This document shows, one piece after another, positions 10,565 through 21,796 of a stretch of 64,000 nucleotides of DNA. Source of the stretch: Rhodamnia argentea (Eukaryota; Streptophyta; Magnoliopsida; Myrtales; Myrtaceae); NCBI RefSeq assembly GCF_020921035.1, contig NC_063152.1:24254887-24318886 (forward strand), in the 5' to 3' direction. Within the stretch, counting starts at the first letter, position 1. Every line of letters starts with the position of its first letter. The position numbers and the translations under genes are program-made. Below the pieces are notes generated by a model. It saw only the letters and a list, made by a program, of their open reading frames with translations. It was not told the origin of the DNA and searched no databases.

Positions 10565-11595
10565 TATAACAGCCTAGAACTTGCTCAAGTCGTCCTCGAA
10601 ATCAGATGGGTACGTCAAAAGATCCTCGGAGGGAGCAAACTGGCCGCGGTTCACGTAGACAGAGACCACGATGACGTTGGCGTCGCGGTGGGCTTCTCGG
10701 ATCAGGGACAGGTGGACCTCGTGGAGGCAAACCGTGGTGGGCACAAGGTCGAGGGATAAATACAGTACAAGTGTCATAATTTTGTACGGTATTCACTTGA
10801 GTGTTATTATTTTCAAAAAATTCACTTAACTGTCATGTCGGAGCAAAATGGTTCACTCGAGTGCCATTTTTGCCGGAAAAGTTGACGTGAACTTTTTGCT
10901 ATTATTTTATTAATTTCTTAGTGCCGCGTGGATCTTCTTCATATATTTTAAATATTTTATGGAGCTTTTTATTATTATTTATTCATTTTGATGTTTTTAT
11001 TTTTATTTTTATTATTTAATATTTAAAAAAAAAGATACCTTTAGGTTTCTCGATGGTGGCCGGCCTAGGAACCAAGGTCGGTGAGGCTACGACGGCTTGG
11101 CCGACTATCGTCGCGGCCTCAGCGGCTACGGGCGAGGGCGCAAAGTCCTCACCGGATCTAGGCGAGGGTCTAGCCGGCCACCACCGGCCGGCCCGGGGGC
11201 CGGGGTCGGCCACCATAGAGAAATCAAGGATTTGTTTTTTTTTTTAAAAAAATTCAATAATTAAACAAATCAGAAAAATAAAATCTGCAAAAAAAAATGA
11301 ATTAATGAAAATTTTCATGTGTACATTAAATATTCAAAAAATCGGTTTGCTGGTGTCATGTCAATTTTTTCAGCATCCACGTCGCCTTTTCCGACATCCA
11401 CGTCAACGATAGCACTCAAATGAATGATTTTTGAAAGTTATGGTACTCAAGTGAACGCCGTACAAAAATTATGATACCGATAGTATACTTATCCCCAAAG
11501 CCGATGCTCTTGTCCCGGCATCTCACGGACCTCGACCACTCCCTCATCTCGGTTTTGTTCGTGATGACCAGTGGTTCTTCGGTGGACGACGCCAT
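10565..11595 (-). pseudogene. PANC: Pantothenate synthetase (pantoate-beta-alanine ligase) first-exon fragment, split
   Basis: On the minus strand, ATG 11595-11593 opens a frame containing ITNKTEMREWSRSVR, the N-terminus of plant pantothenate synthetase, which joins pantoate and beta-alanine in vitamin B5 synthesis. It runs to 11496, where a Mutator-like element interrupts it. The frame resumes at 10752 with LVPTT, HEVHLSLIREA, VVSVYVNRGQF and TYPSDFEDDLSKF and ends at a stop near 10570; similarity fades beyond. The ATP-binding PTMGxLHxGH motif is altered (PTTVCLHEVH), so even without the insertion it would probably be inactive. The rest of the enzyme is absent. Identification rests on several consecutive conserved motifs. 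Confidence 0.85.
10753..11495. mobile_element. Non-autonomous Mutator-like element inside PANC remnant
   Basis: The termini are imperfect inverted repeats of about 100 bp starting GGGATAA and sharing CATAATTTTTGTACGG and TTCACTTGAGT. Flanks are CAAGGTCGA (10744-10752) and CAAAGCCGA (11496-11504), a 9-bp duplication with 7/9 identity, the size made by Mutator transposases. The centre (11048-11222) is a GC-rich inverted repeat with GGTGGCCGGCC at one end and its complement at the other. No transposase is encoded. Confidence 0.78.
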
Positions 11596-11732
11596 TGGAA
11601 GACACTGGAAGGGATGTGGAGCGAGGAATTCCTTGGGTTAGTTTGGAGAAGGAGAGCAGAAATTGGCCAAGGCCGAAGGAGAATGCAGCAGCTCGAATGG
11701 ATTGGGCTGCTGTTAGGCGGTTGAGTCATTGA

Positions 11733-12167
11733 GGGTGCGTATGGTAACGCTCCGGAAAAAGTGTTTCTGTTCCCAAAGTGTTCCCGGAACACTTTGGGAA
11801 CAGAAACGCGTATGGTAAAAAAGTGTTCCCAAAGTGTTCCGGGAACACTTTTCAAAAACAGGAACACTTTTGGAGCAGAAACGAGAAACAAAAAATACTT
11901 GTTTCTTTGTTCCCGGAACACTTTTTATCAAAGCTTTTGAACACATTTTATAACGCAAGACGAACACTTTTTGCAACCCTCTGTTCCTGGACTATTCCTT
12001 CACACTCTCAAAGACGACGACTTTTTATCAAAACTTTTGAACACATTTTTTTTTGTTAGTTACCAAACGCGTTTCTGTTCCCAAAAATCGTAGCCGGGAA
12101 CAGAAACAGAAAAAAGTGTTTCTGTTCCAAAAGTTGTTCCGGGAATGTAAACGTTACCATACGCACC
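11733..12167. mobile_element. Small TIR DNA transposon (MITE-like)
   Basis: The ends are inverted copies of GGTGCGTATGGTAACG. The interior is built from many inverted and direct copies of GTGTTCCCGGAACAC and TTTCTGTTCCCAAA words, giving strong self-complementarity. I could not identify a convincing target duplication, so the superfamily (hAT-like or other) is open. A related fragment in opposite orientation lies at about 25122-25320. Confidence 0.7.
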
Positions 12168-12169
12168 AC

Positions 12170-13645
12170 GAAGAACGTCGCAAAGCGAAAGGAGATGGCG
12201 GGAGGAGGCGATGGGCGGAGTCAACGGGCGAAGGCGGTCGCCGGTGATGGGTTAATGTAATTGATGCCAATTTACAAGTGATGCACGGGAAGTTGGCGGC
12301 CACGGGTCAAAAGCGAGTTGAGTTGAAACCCATATTTGAATAAGTTTTATTATATTAAATCCATATTTGACCTGTTTTTCAAATCTACTGAATCCATATG
12401 TGCCGAAACATTTATTTCACTAATTACTTCAAAGGGAGATGGGATAAGAACTTAGATCACTCATATGGCTCCTTCAAATTTGGTTTCTATCTCTCTCATA
12501 CCCAAAAGCTGGACTCTAATACCAGTATTGGGTGGTTTTGGACACATCTCATCCCAAAAGCTAGCTCAAAAGATGAGATTTTCCCTCACTTGTCTAAACC
12601 GATCAGCAGTCTATTCCACAATCGATGTGAGATAACCCCGACAGTATGTACATTTCTCAAATTTGTAAAGATTTTCATCTAATCCAAAAAAATTTCAATA
12701 GAAAATCAAGTTCATTCCTCCTTGGCCATTTTCCGAATGGTAATTAACTTTTCAAACAATATTCCTCCCAACCAAATCCTATCCTCTGGCAATTTTGTTG
12801 GGGGGGAATTTCATGAGCGTGATAGTTTGAATGGATATGGCTTTCCCTTTGTGCTCTAATATGGATCTATAGGAACTTCTTTTGATTTCGTAGAATTTGC
12901 AATTTACAGAGATTTTTCTTTATGCACATTAGCAGGCATGTGTAAGAAATTTTTTCTTTTTATTTCGATTTTCTCGATGATGTATAGGAATTCCTCTTCA
13001 TAAATTTTGACGTAATTAATGAAAATTCCTTTTACAATGTACTCCGTTTCTAACGAATTCAATTTGCTTCTAATGGGATATAGAATGGGCATCCGATCAA
13101 TTGCTATGTATTGCCCTGTTTCATTCTCAAATCTCTTATGTAGAAATCTTGATAAGAAATCATTTACACAAGGGTTGGGCTTGTGGTCGCGGTGGCCACC
13201 GTGTCGATGGCCATCACGTACGGCTCGACGGTCTTCTCCGTCACTCCCAAGTCGCCCGACCAGATCTAGCGGCGGCTCTTCCATGGCTTCGCGCCGTTCT
13301 TGCTGAGGCTACTGTTCCAGACAAGCAAGTATTGATTGTGGGTCATGTCCTACCGAACTTAACTAATTAGGAGGTGCGGATTAGTCTCCATTGATTATGT
13401 GGTAAATAATTTAATTTCGTGAGAAGTTCTCTCTAATTTCTCATTATCGGTGCCTCTTCTCCTTCCTAAAGCCGCTTTGCATGTGGCCTTTCCAGCCCCC
13501 TATTTTTTTCGCCAATTTTTCTAAAACAGGGAAATCGAATTTATCATGCATGGATACTTGAACAAATCAGATTCAAATCGAAAACAATAACGAGGCAAAG
13601 AAAATACAAAGGTTTCAGAAAACATTGTAATTAACAAAATTTGAT
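12170..13645. other. Intergenic, possible small gene fragment near 13175-13270
   Basis: A GC-richer patch at 13175-13270 gives an alanine/valine-rich plus-strand peptide (VAVATVSMAITYGSTVF) ending at a TAG. I do not recognise it. The rest is AT-rich with no gene signal. Confidence 0.3.
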
Positions 13646-13829
13646 AATACCCACTCATGGGTGGCTCGGTTGGTTAGGACACACCGGTTTCGGGTTCGAT
13701 TTCTCAACTAAGCACCTGTGATTTAAGTAAAAGGTCATGGCGGTAGGTTGTTGTGCTAATCTCCTTCGATGAATAATCGAGGTGCGCACAAGCTGGTCCG
13801 GACATCTCGATCATAGAAGAAAAAAAAAT
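13646..13829 (+). mobile_element. tRNA-derived SINE
   Basis: An RNA polymerase III A box (GTGGCTCGGTTGGTTAGGAC, 13661-13680) and B box (GGGTTCGATTTC) sit at tRNA-like spacing near the 5' end. The unit ends in an A-rich tail and is flanked by a perfect 9-bp duplication AAATTTGAT (13637-13645 and 13830-13838). Length of about 184 bp, promoter and tail together define a SINE. It is not a functional tRNA, because no cloverleaf with acceptor stem follows. Confidence 0.85.
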
Positions 13830-14084
13830 AAATTTGATGATCGAGCTCAAAATGGGTTCTCTAGATACGCATGATACTCAATAGTTTCGCTTGATATTGA
13901 GGTATTTTCGAGTGCTTCAGGAAGAGTAGATGAACAATTTAAATATATTCGTTTTGGTATCGAGCGACATAAATATCGAGCTAAAGAGGATCCGTCGTCA
14001 TGAAGACATGTGTAGATACGTATAGAATTTTTATGGACGCAATGTAGGTAAGAACGTTAGTGACACAGGATTGGGGAAATTGTA

Positions 14085-16415
14085 GGGTTTTTTTTCAATT
14101 TAATTTTTTGTAAAATATTTATGAAATCATTTTTTAAAAATAAATATTTACTAGTTTGGGCCTCGCTCGGCAGTTGGGTTGCCGAGCAAGGCTGGGCCTT
14201 TTTTTTATTTATTTATAATTTCATTTTTTTAACTGTTTTAATTATTTATATTTATAATATTTAGTTTATTTCATATTTTTTTAACCTGTTTATATTTATT
14301 TTATTTATAGTTTTTTTTTCTTGTGAAGCTTATCTTTATAACATAATTAGTAATAATTAATAGAAAAATTATTAAGATCTATAATTAATAACTAATGTTG
14401 TAATTATGTAATTAATTAAAAATATTCATAAAATAAAATTGATAAGATATATGAAATTAAGGAACCCCCTTCTTAATTCAATATCTTTATAACATAATCA
14501 ATCGAAAACTCATCTAGACGATCACGAATAGCAAAAATTGCCATTAATAAATCCCAAAAATACTAAAAAAAAAATAGGAAAAATTCTCTAACTACTAATT
14601 AAAAAACCCATCTAGACGATCCCGAATCGCAAAAATCCACACTCATCACCGCCAACGGCGGTGAATATTGATTAGGACACCGTTTCGCTTCAAGAGACCA
14701 AATTTGAGCCCGATCCGATGTTGTCGACTTGATCCGCCGATTCTTAACATATCACTGTTTCGCCTTTCGATTGAATTTTTGTCTGTCCAATTCATCTAGA
14801 AACGTACTACTAATACATTCTGCATCACTCTAGCAAAACTACAAAAGCTGATAAAATTTGTCATTTATGAAATGTAGGGAAAATGGCAAAAGAAGGGTTT
14901 TTTTTTTCAATTTAATTTTAAAAAAATATTTACGAAATGACATCTAGATCCTCGTCCTCCTTAATTTCATATATCTCACCAATTTTATTTTATGAATATT
15001 TTCAATTAATTACATAATTACAACGTTATTTATGAATTATAGATCTTAATAATTTTTTATATTAATTATTACTAATTATGTTATAAAGATAAGCTTCACA
15101 AAAAAAATTATAAATAAAATAAATATAAACAGGTTAAAAAATACTAAATAAACTAAATATTATAAATATAAATAATTAAAACAATTAGAAAAACGAAATT
15201 TAAAAAAAAAAAAAAAACCAAGCCTTGCTCGGCAACTGCCGTTGGCAGTTTTTTCTATATCGATTGGAAAAAAAAAACCCTCCTTTCCCTCTTTCCTCTT
15301 TCAATCCATTGGCAAACTGTCGTAGGTAGTTTTTTCGATATCGAGAAGTAGCATCGAAGGGAGAAAATGCAAAATTGACAAGGAAAACGACGTTTTTTGG
15401 GGAAAAAGCCGGGCCAAACCGCCTCTATGGGGGTTTGCCAATGGATTCGTCTCGAAAAATTACGTGAAATAAAAAAAAAATCTTCTCAAACGAACGTCCG
15501 AGCGATGAGATATGCTCTTCTAAAGTTTTGTCCTTTCTTTACTCGTTTCCACTATTTTGCTGCGGTTTTTAATCTTTCCATGCGATTTTTAACTCCTTTG
15601 CTGCGGTTTCCCATCTATCTATTACTGCGGTTTCCAACATATTCTTGCGGTTATATTACATTATATCATAACATTATTTATTAATTATAGATTTTAATAA
15701 ATATTTACATTAATTATTACTAATAATGTTATAAATATAAGCTTCACAAGAAAAAAATTATAAATAAAATAAATATTCTAAGTATCAATAATTAAAAAAA
15801 ATTCGAAATTTAAATTTTGTAAATACTAAAAAAATAGGAAAACCTATCTAGATGATCTCAAATCGTAAAAATCCATTGTTCATCACCGCCAACGGCGGTG
15901 AATATTGATTAGGATGCCGTTTCGCTTCAACCGACCGAATTTGAGCCCGATCCGATGTCGTCGATCCGATCCGCCGGTTCTTGATACATATTATTTCGCC
16001 TTCCGATTGGATTTATGTCTGTCCAATATATGAATATATCATGAACATCTCATTTTTTTTTTCATATATCTTACCAATTTTATTTTATGAATATTTTAAA
16101 TTAATTACATAATTACAACAATATTTATTAATTATAGATCTTAATAAATTTTTACATTAATTATTGCTAATTATGTTATAAAGATAAGCTTCACAAGAAA
16201 AAATTTATAAATAAAATAAATGTAAACATGTTAAAAAAATACGAAATAAACTAAATATTATAAATATAAATAATTAAAACACTTAAAAATGAAATTAAAA
16301 AAAAAAGCCCCGCTCGGCAGCCCAACTACCGAGCGAAGCCCAAACTCGTAAATATTTATTTTTAAAAAATAGTTTCGTAAATATTTTAAAAAAAATTAAA
16401 TTGAAAAAAAAACCC
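14085..16415. mobile_element. Mutator-like element with approximately 0.4-kb terminal inverted repeats, no transposase
   Basis: Both ends start GGGTTTTTTTTCAATTTAAT and the two termini (about 14085-14470 and 16040-16415) are near-complementary, including a CGCTCGGCAG...GCCGAGC block. A perfect 9-bp duplication GAAATTGTA flanks it (14076-14084, 16416-16424). The interior has further copies of the terminal AT-rich segment (about 14940-15240, direct with the right end) and a duplicated 160-bp segment with CACCGCCAACGGCGGTGAAT (14640-14800, 15880-16035). No long open frame is present. It ends about 440 bp upstream of the EF-hand start codon. Confidence 0.88.
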
Positions 16416-16531
16416 GAAATTGTAACGGAGGGTGGTGGATCGAACCTCTTGTTCTTATCCGAAACACCCCCCCTAAAAACAAAAACCCTTTTGTTCACGA
16501 GATCGATGCGAAAGAGAGAGCGGAGGGCCGC

Positions 16532-16540
16532 ACACGTGGC
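16532..16540 (+). promoter_or_regulatory. ABRE/G-box-like element upstream of EF-hand gene
   Basis: ACACGTGGC is the classic abscisic-acid-response core and lies about 320 bp upstream of the start codon. Confidence 0.5.
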
Positions 16541-16623
16541 TTCAGGGCGCAGGCGGATTGGTCAACGTCGGAACCCGAAGATAAGTAGGGCCCACTTGCT
16601 GCAAGGCTCCTGACAATGGGGAC

Positions 16624-16633
16624 GACACGTGTC
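16624..16633 (+). promoter_or_regulatory. Palindromic G-box upstream of EF-hand gene
   Basis: GACACGTGTC is a perfect palindrome around CACGTG, about 225 bp upstream of the start codon and 90 bp from the other G-box. Confidence 0.5.
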
Positions 16634-16854
16634 AACCGATGTGGGGTCCGATATCATCCGGATGTTTCGGGATGCGATGATCGACTATACGAGTCCATTG
16701 GAAAACTCATTGCAACCGGGACCGCTCAATCAATCGGAGCGGTCCACGTCGGCACGTAGGCGTTGGAGCTGCGCGCAGAGTATCCTCCCACTTTCATTTA
16801 GAGAGAGAGAGATTGTACTTCGTGCTTTTTCTTACCTGGCTCGATTACGGCGCC

Positions 16855-18913
16855 ATGGGACAGATCTTCGACAAATTCCAAGGTAACCGAACCGCCATCT
16901 CTCTCTCTCTCTCTCTCGCTCTCTCTCCGATTCATCGTTTCCAGTAATCAACACCTCTCCGAACGGGATGATTCGGGCGTCTCTGAGACTTGTTTTTTTT
17001 TTTTTTTTGGCTACGTGGTGATTCATTTTTTAGTCTCGAATCGTTGAGAGTTGTTGCTATACGAATCGTTCCAATCCTTTTTCAGACAGAGAATCAAGTA
17101 GTCCCCTTTTGTCTGCAGCATGCATGTCTTTTGGATTGAGAAACCTTTTCAGTTCATAACTCACGGCGACGGAATTCTTGTCTGGGTGAGCTAGATAACT
17201 TTTGGGTTCTTGTCTAGCGGCAGCTGCCCTGGTTTCTGTTGACGCAGGACGTTCTGCTACTGATCCTGTACACGGTGGTGTTGGTTGAGTTCTTATGGAA
17301 CTCCCTTTGCGGGGCTTCGTGGCATATTCTGTTCATTTTCCATCTTCTATTACAAGATGGTAATTTGTTTGCTGTAGGGGATCTGAATGCATCCTTGATA
17401 TTGCTCACCATGTCAGATTTATGCTTGAAAAATTGCATTTTTTTGGTGCATCGTAGATGCGTGCGTTTATGGTGCTTCGCGCATGCTTTTCCAGTTAAGC
17501 TTCAACTTCGCGATGGAGTACCCAAGACAAAGCAACTTGTTAGTGAACTTTTTAAGATGCGCTTGACAGTTTTAACATATTGTTCAGGCAAGGAATGGAG
17601 GCGAAAGCAAATCAGAAAAATTACCGATAAGGTTTTCGATCGCGTGACAAACAATGTTGAAAGAGCTAGCCTGACGTTTGAAGATCTATATATTGCTGTT
17701 TTGCTTGTGTACAAGTAAGAGTCTCTGGCGAACACCTCTCTATACTTTATTTACCCGGCAAGTAGGATAATTTTTTTTTTCTGTTGTAGTGATATCAATA
17801 AGCATCTGCCTGGTCCACATTTTGATCCACCCTCAAAAGACCGAGTTCAAATAATGATACAGGTACTTCTCTCATATCCTCAATCGTACGCATCAAAGTG
17901 CATTACACCACGAAGTGGAGTTTAGTCCTCTACGTCCTGTTCTTCTTTTTCTTTGCAACGCAACCTTCCCTCCACGGTGCTTGACACGTGGGGATTTTAG
18001 ACTTTAGAACATGCATTTCCTTGAAGAAGTGTTCTACTACCGCTTCGTATGTCTATATGGTACTAGTTGGTGTGGTCGGGCAAGTTTTGGCATGCCATTC
18101 AGATGCTGACTCTGAACTTCCTAGAAATAGGAGTGTTAGGTTGTGCAAATGGCTATAGTAAGCAGTGGTCATTCAGATGCTAACTCTGAACTTCCTAGGA
18201 AAAGGAGTGTTAGGTTGTGCAAATGGCTATAGTAATCAGTGGTCCTCAAAGACATGGCCTCCAATCCATTGATGGCTGATTTATAGATCATCTATGTTGA
18301 TGTTGACATGGATGATCACATGGGGTAAGCTATATAGCTTGTTGCTTTTCCATGGTTATAGGATATTAGCGATTGTTAGTTGAACTCGAGGTTCGAAGAA
18401 CTCAAACTAGTATGTATTTATCTCCCTGGAAGTATCAAATGCATTTTATTTGAAATTCTCGAAAGGATCCTCATTGAAATGATGGTCGTAGCCTTTTTGA
18501 TCCAAAATACTTTAATGCTTGATAGATTGATTCGGGAAGCGAAGAAAAAATAGTGGAATCAATATTTGTACAAATTGACCGATCCATACATCTGATGGTG
18601 CTTGTGCTTGAAATTCTTGAAAGCGTATTCGTTGCCTTGTGCACAGGAATCCGATGTCAACATAGATGGACAAATCGATCGTGAAGAATTTGTGAGTTTC
18701 ATCGAGCGGCTAACGTCCGACACATTTATAGTCGTCAGTCAGGGATTGATTATCACATTGGTTGTGGCACCTACTATTGCAATGGCAACAAAGAGAACTA
18801 CCGAGGGTGTCCCAGGAATTGGTAAAGTGGTGCAAAAGTTACCAAACTCAGTTTATGCATCGCTTGTGACCATGGCCGTTGTGCTGTTCCAGAAGTCAAT
18901 CCAGGAGGTTTAA
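16855..18913 (+). CDS. EF-hand calcium-binding membrane protein, four exons, 164 aa
   Basis: Exons are 16855-16882, 17588-17714, 17790-17862 and 18647-18913. All junctions are GT-AG and the joined frame is 495 bp. The protein starts MGQIFDKFQGKEWRRKQIRK and belongs to a conserved plant family of short EF-hand proteins. One canonical EF loop lies at residues 79-90 (Asp79, Asn81, Asp83, Asp87, Glu90). Two hydrophobic stretches follow (about 103-124 and 144-158), so it is probably membrane-anchored and could act as a calcium-dependent membrane factor; this role is inferred. Two G-box elements sit upstream and a CT-rich microsatellite lies at the start of intron 1 (16897-16928). The locus is the intact member of a tandem duplication whose second copy, at 20.9-21.8 kb, is broken. 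Confidence 0.92.
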
Positions 18914-20263
18914 CATTCCAGTTTAATATAGTATTGGATACCTACATCTACAATATACTGAATGATATTGTCGTTATGTACATGTTACTTGCGAAACAAA
19001 TGTTATGCTTAACAGCTAAGATTATGATATTTATTTTTCCTCGATTGATTATCTGTGAGAAGATTCGAATTCTTGAAACTTGAAGGGCCTGGTCGCCGAT
19101 AATAGCAGCTGGATATTGCCACTCGCCACACATTCTCAGCTGCTACCTGTGCTGTGCTGAGCTGTGGGAGCCTAATCAAAGCCGACATTTTATTTTCACG
19201 GTTTTCTGTGGTCTTGGAGAAGAACATTTAAAGATGAACTTAAGATATGATAGTATAAAATTAGAAAATCTCTTTCATACTGTTGAGGGTTGCTTCACAA
19301 CATCTCATCATATTTGCTTTCGTGTAAATATGAAGTGAAGAACGTGAATTTGGTATTGCTTGGAATTTCATGCATTTTGAATCAGTTTGGTGGCTGATTA
19401 CAAGAGATCAGTTATCACCTATTGCCGTGCCTTCTCTAACATGCTACATATCCAGAAAACGCCTTGTTTTTTCTCCTAGTATCCTTCTGTTTTGTAACTG
19501 GAGTCGAGGGGAAAGAAACAGAAAAAGCTCATTGAATTGGCCGACCCACTGGTTGCAGAGATTACCTTGGTGGGCATTTCTTGCAACCCATAAGTTCGCC
19601 ACAGATTTAATTGAGTTTCGATTCGATTATGTAGATGGAAGACTTGCAGGAGACCAGGTACTGCTCTTGAACTTGAACTTGAACGTTCAAAAGCAGAATA
19701 ATAATGCAATCTGAAGGTACACGGCAAGCAGGTACACGAGACGACGAAACTGGCAACGGTGATTCCATATTGACAAGAGTAATATCAAAATGCATCTATT
19801 ATTTCTGGTACGAGACGCGCACTGTGCATGTACCATCCACTTCACTCGATTCAACAGCCGGGGAGGCTCCTCTTGAACCAGTAGCTGGCCTATCTGAGAG
19901 GAACTCAAATGGGATTCAGAGCTAAAGACAGCAAAAACTACAGCTGAACAGGCGCTTCTCGTCGATCTTCTGCTCACGGCCCAACAATAATCTCGAGCAC
20001 CTCGCAGTTAAACATTGAAGAACAGAAAAAAGCATCAGATCAGCCTACCTTCCAGCAGCTTGTGCCAATTTCATGGTACCTTCGTGCCTTTCCAGCTTTG
20101 CTTTTGGCCGAATCAAGTTGTTCTGCCAATATTAACATTGGTCACCTAAGTTCCGATCAAGTCTTTCACCCAATCGGTAGGATAGATCACATACTTAGCT
20201 CAGATGCTTTCGCCTTCTGGATGGTCATTCCGAAGTACATGTTCCGGTTTTTCTAATAAACAG
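17140..20263. repeat. Tandem segmental duplication, unit A
   Basis: From AAACCTTTTCAGT at about 17140 to about 20263, unit A aligns colinearly with unit B (about 20473-23243). Shared blocks are the EF-hand intron 1, exons 2-4 and downstream DNA, including CAAGCAGG-CACGAGAC near 19727/22690 and the 3' exons of the minus-strand small gene. Divergence is substantial, with many indels, so the event is not recent. Confidence 0.82.
18097..18244 (+). repeat. Two tandem copies of a 74-bp unit in EF-hand intron 3
   Basis: Units 18097-18170 and 18171-18244 each begin ATTCAGATGCT and contain GTTAGGTTGTGCAAATGGCT; they differ at only a few bases. Confidence 0.85.
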
Positions 20264-20265
20264 AC
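20071..20265 (-). pseudogene. Broken copy of the small prefoldin-like gene, exons 3 and 4 only
   Basis: The minus strand around 20265-20190 repeats exon 3 of the gene at 23030-23936 (IQKAKASE is recognisable) but has a TAG right after SVY. The exon 4 copy near 20130-20085 keeps the AG acceptor and the DSAKSKA segment but has an extra base shifting the frame. Exons 1 and 2 are absent from this unit. Confidence 0.75.
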
Positions 20266-20928
20266 TGATCAAAGAATAGAGAAGTAAATGACTCCTCTTT
20301 ACCTATCTTCAAAAAGACACATTCATTGTATTTATTTAAATCTATAATGATACATATTTGGTTTTATGAAGTTCAAATTCTAAACTCCAACAATCTTCCT
20401 TTGTTTTTATGGTAAAGAGCAAGAAATGATAGATTCAGTATCTACAGTATGAAATATGAATCTCTTCAATTCAAAACCTTTTCAGTACATAGAGGTTAGT
20501 GTTCTATCCATGCTTCCTGGAAGTTTCTGCCGATAACTCTGGTCTTCTCAACTCATAAGATTGCAGTTCAGATCTCACAGCGACAGAATTCATGTCTAGA
20601 TAGTAAACTAAATAACTGCTGAGTTTTTGTCTAAGCAGCACCCCGGTTGCTGTTGCTGCGCGACATTCTGCTATTGATCTTGTACATGATGTTGGTCAAG
20701 TTATAATGAAATTTACCATTTCCTATTACCAAAGAAGCAATTTGTTGCTGTAGGGGATCTGAATGCATCCTTGACATTGCTTGTCACGTCACGTGTATGC
20801 TTAAAAAATGCATTTTCGGTCCATCTAGATTTCGTGTGTTTTATGGTGCTTCACCCACTATTTTCCAGTCGTGCTTAGTAGTTAGTAAACTTTTTAGATG
20901 CATTTGACAGTTTTAGCTTATAATTCAG

Positions 20929-21796
20929 GGAAGGAATGGAGGCGAAAGCTAATCAGGAAAATCAACGATAAGGTTTCGATCGCGGAACTAACAATGTTGA
21001 AAGAGCTAACCTCTGGTTTGAAGATCTATACATTGCTATTTTGCTTGTGTACAAGTATGAATCTCTGCGCCAACAACTCTTTATACTTTATTAACCCAGC
21101 AAATAGATTAAACGTTTTCTCTCTTCCAGCAATACAAATAAGCATCTGCCTATTCCACATTTCGATCTGCCCTCGAAAGACCAAGTCCGAAATATGATGA
21201 AGGTACCTCTTCTTGTATCTTGAATGGTATGCCCAAAGTCTATTACGCTGTGTAATGAAGTTTGCTCCTCTACATTCTTTTCTTCTTCTCTATGCAAATG
21301 TGAGCTTCCTTACACAGTGCATACTCGTCAGCATCTTCGACTTCTAGAGTATGGATTCCTTTAAAGAAATATTACCACTTCATATCTCTATTTGGTACTA
21401 GTTTTCAAAATTCTTGAAAGGATCCTCATTGATATGATGGTTTTGTAGCCTTGGTTTTGGTGTTTGAATGATGGGCTCGGGAGGAGAAGAGGAGGTTGTG
21501 GAATGAATATTTGTACAGATTAACCGACGCATACATCCAGCAGTGCTTGTGCTCGAAAGTCATATCATTTGCCCTGTTTACAGGACTGCGATGTCGACCT
21601 GGATGGAGAGATTGATCGTGAAGAATTTGTAAGGTCCCAGCGGCTAACATCCGACACGATTGAAGTGAAACAAAGAGAACTGCTGAGAGTGTCCCTGGAA
21701 TTGGTAGAGGGGTGCAAAAGTTACCGAATTTCAGTTTATGCATCGCTTGTGACCATGGCAGTTGTGCTGTTCCAGAAGTCAATCCAGAAGGCTTAA
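20929..21796 (+). pseudogene. Decayed EF-hand gene copy
   Basis: The equivalents of exons 2, 3 and 4 of the gene at 16855-18913 are at 20929-21054, 21130-21202 and 21584-21796, with splice borders mostly retained. Exon 2 has lost a base after the DKV codons, shifting frame. Exon 4 has lost about 54 bp, removing the first hydrophobic segment, although its EF loop (DCDVDLDGEIDREEF) is intact. No counterpart of exon 1 with the MGQIFDK start was found upstream. Confidence 0.85.

Noticed and set aside
10343..10759. 138-residue plus-strand open frame
   Set aside because: It runs antisense to the PANC remnant and GC-rich flanking DNA, with no recognisable protein features.
13655..13740. Possible tRNA gene
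   Set aside because: A and B boxes are present but no acceptor-stem pairing or anticodon loop could be drawn, and the flanking duplication and A-tail show a SINE.
16897..16928. CT microsatellite as a regulatory GAGA element
   Set aside because: Simple CT repeats are common in plant 5' UTRs and introns; nothing here shows regulatory use.
17239..17718. 159-residue plus-strand open frame
   Set aside because: Its first two thirds are EF-hand intron 1; only the last 42 codons are exon 2, and splicing from 16882 to 17588 gives the conserved protein.
18602..18913. Separate 103-residue protein
   Set aside because: It is exon 4 of the EF-hand gene preceded by 45 bp of intron; the AG at 18645-18646 and conserved protein order show this.
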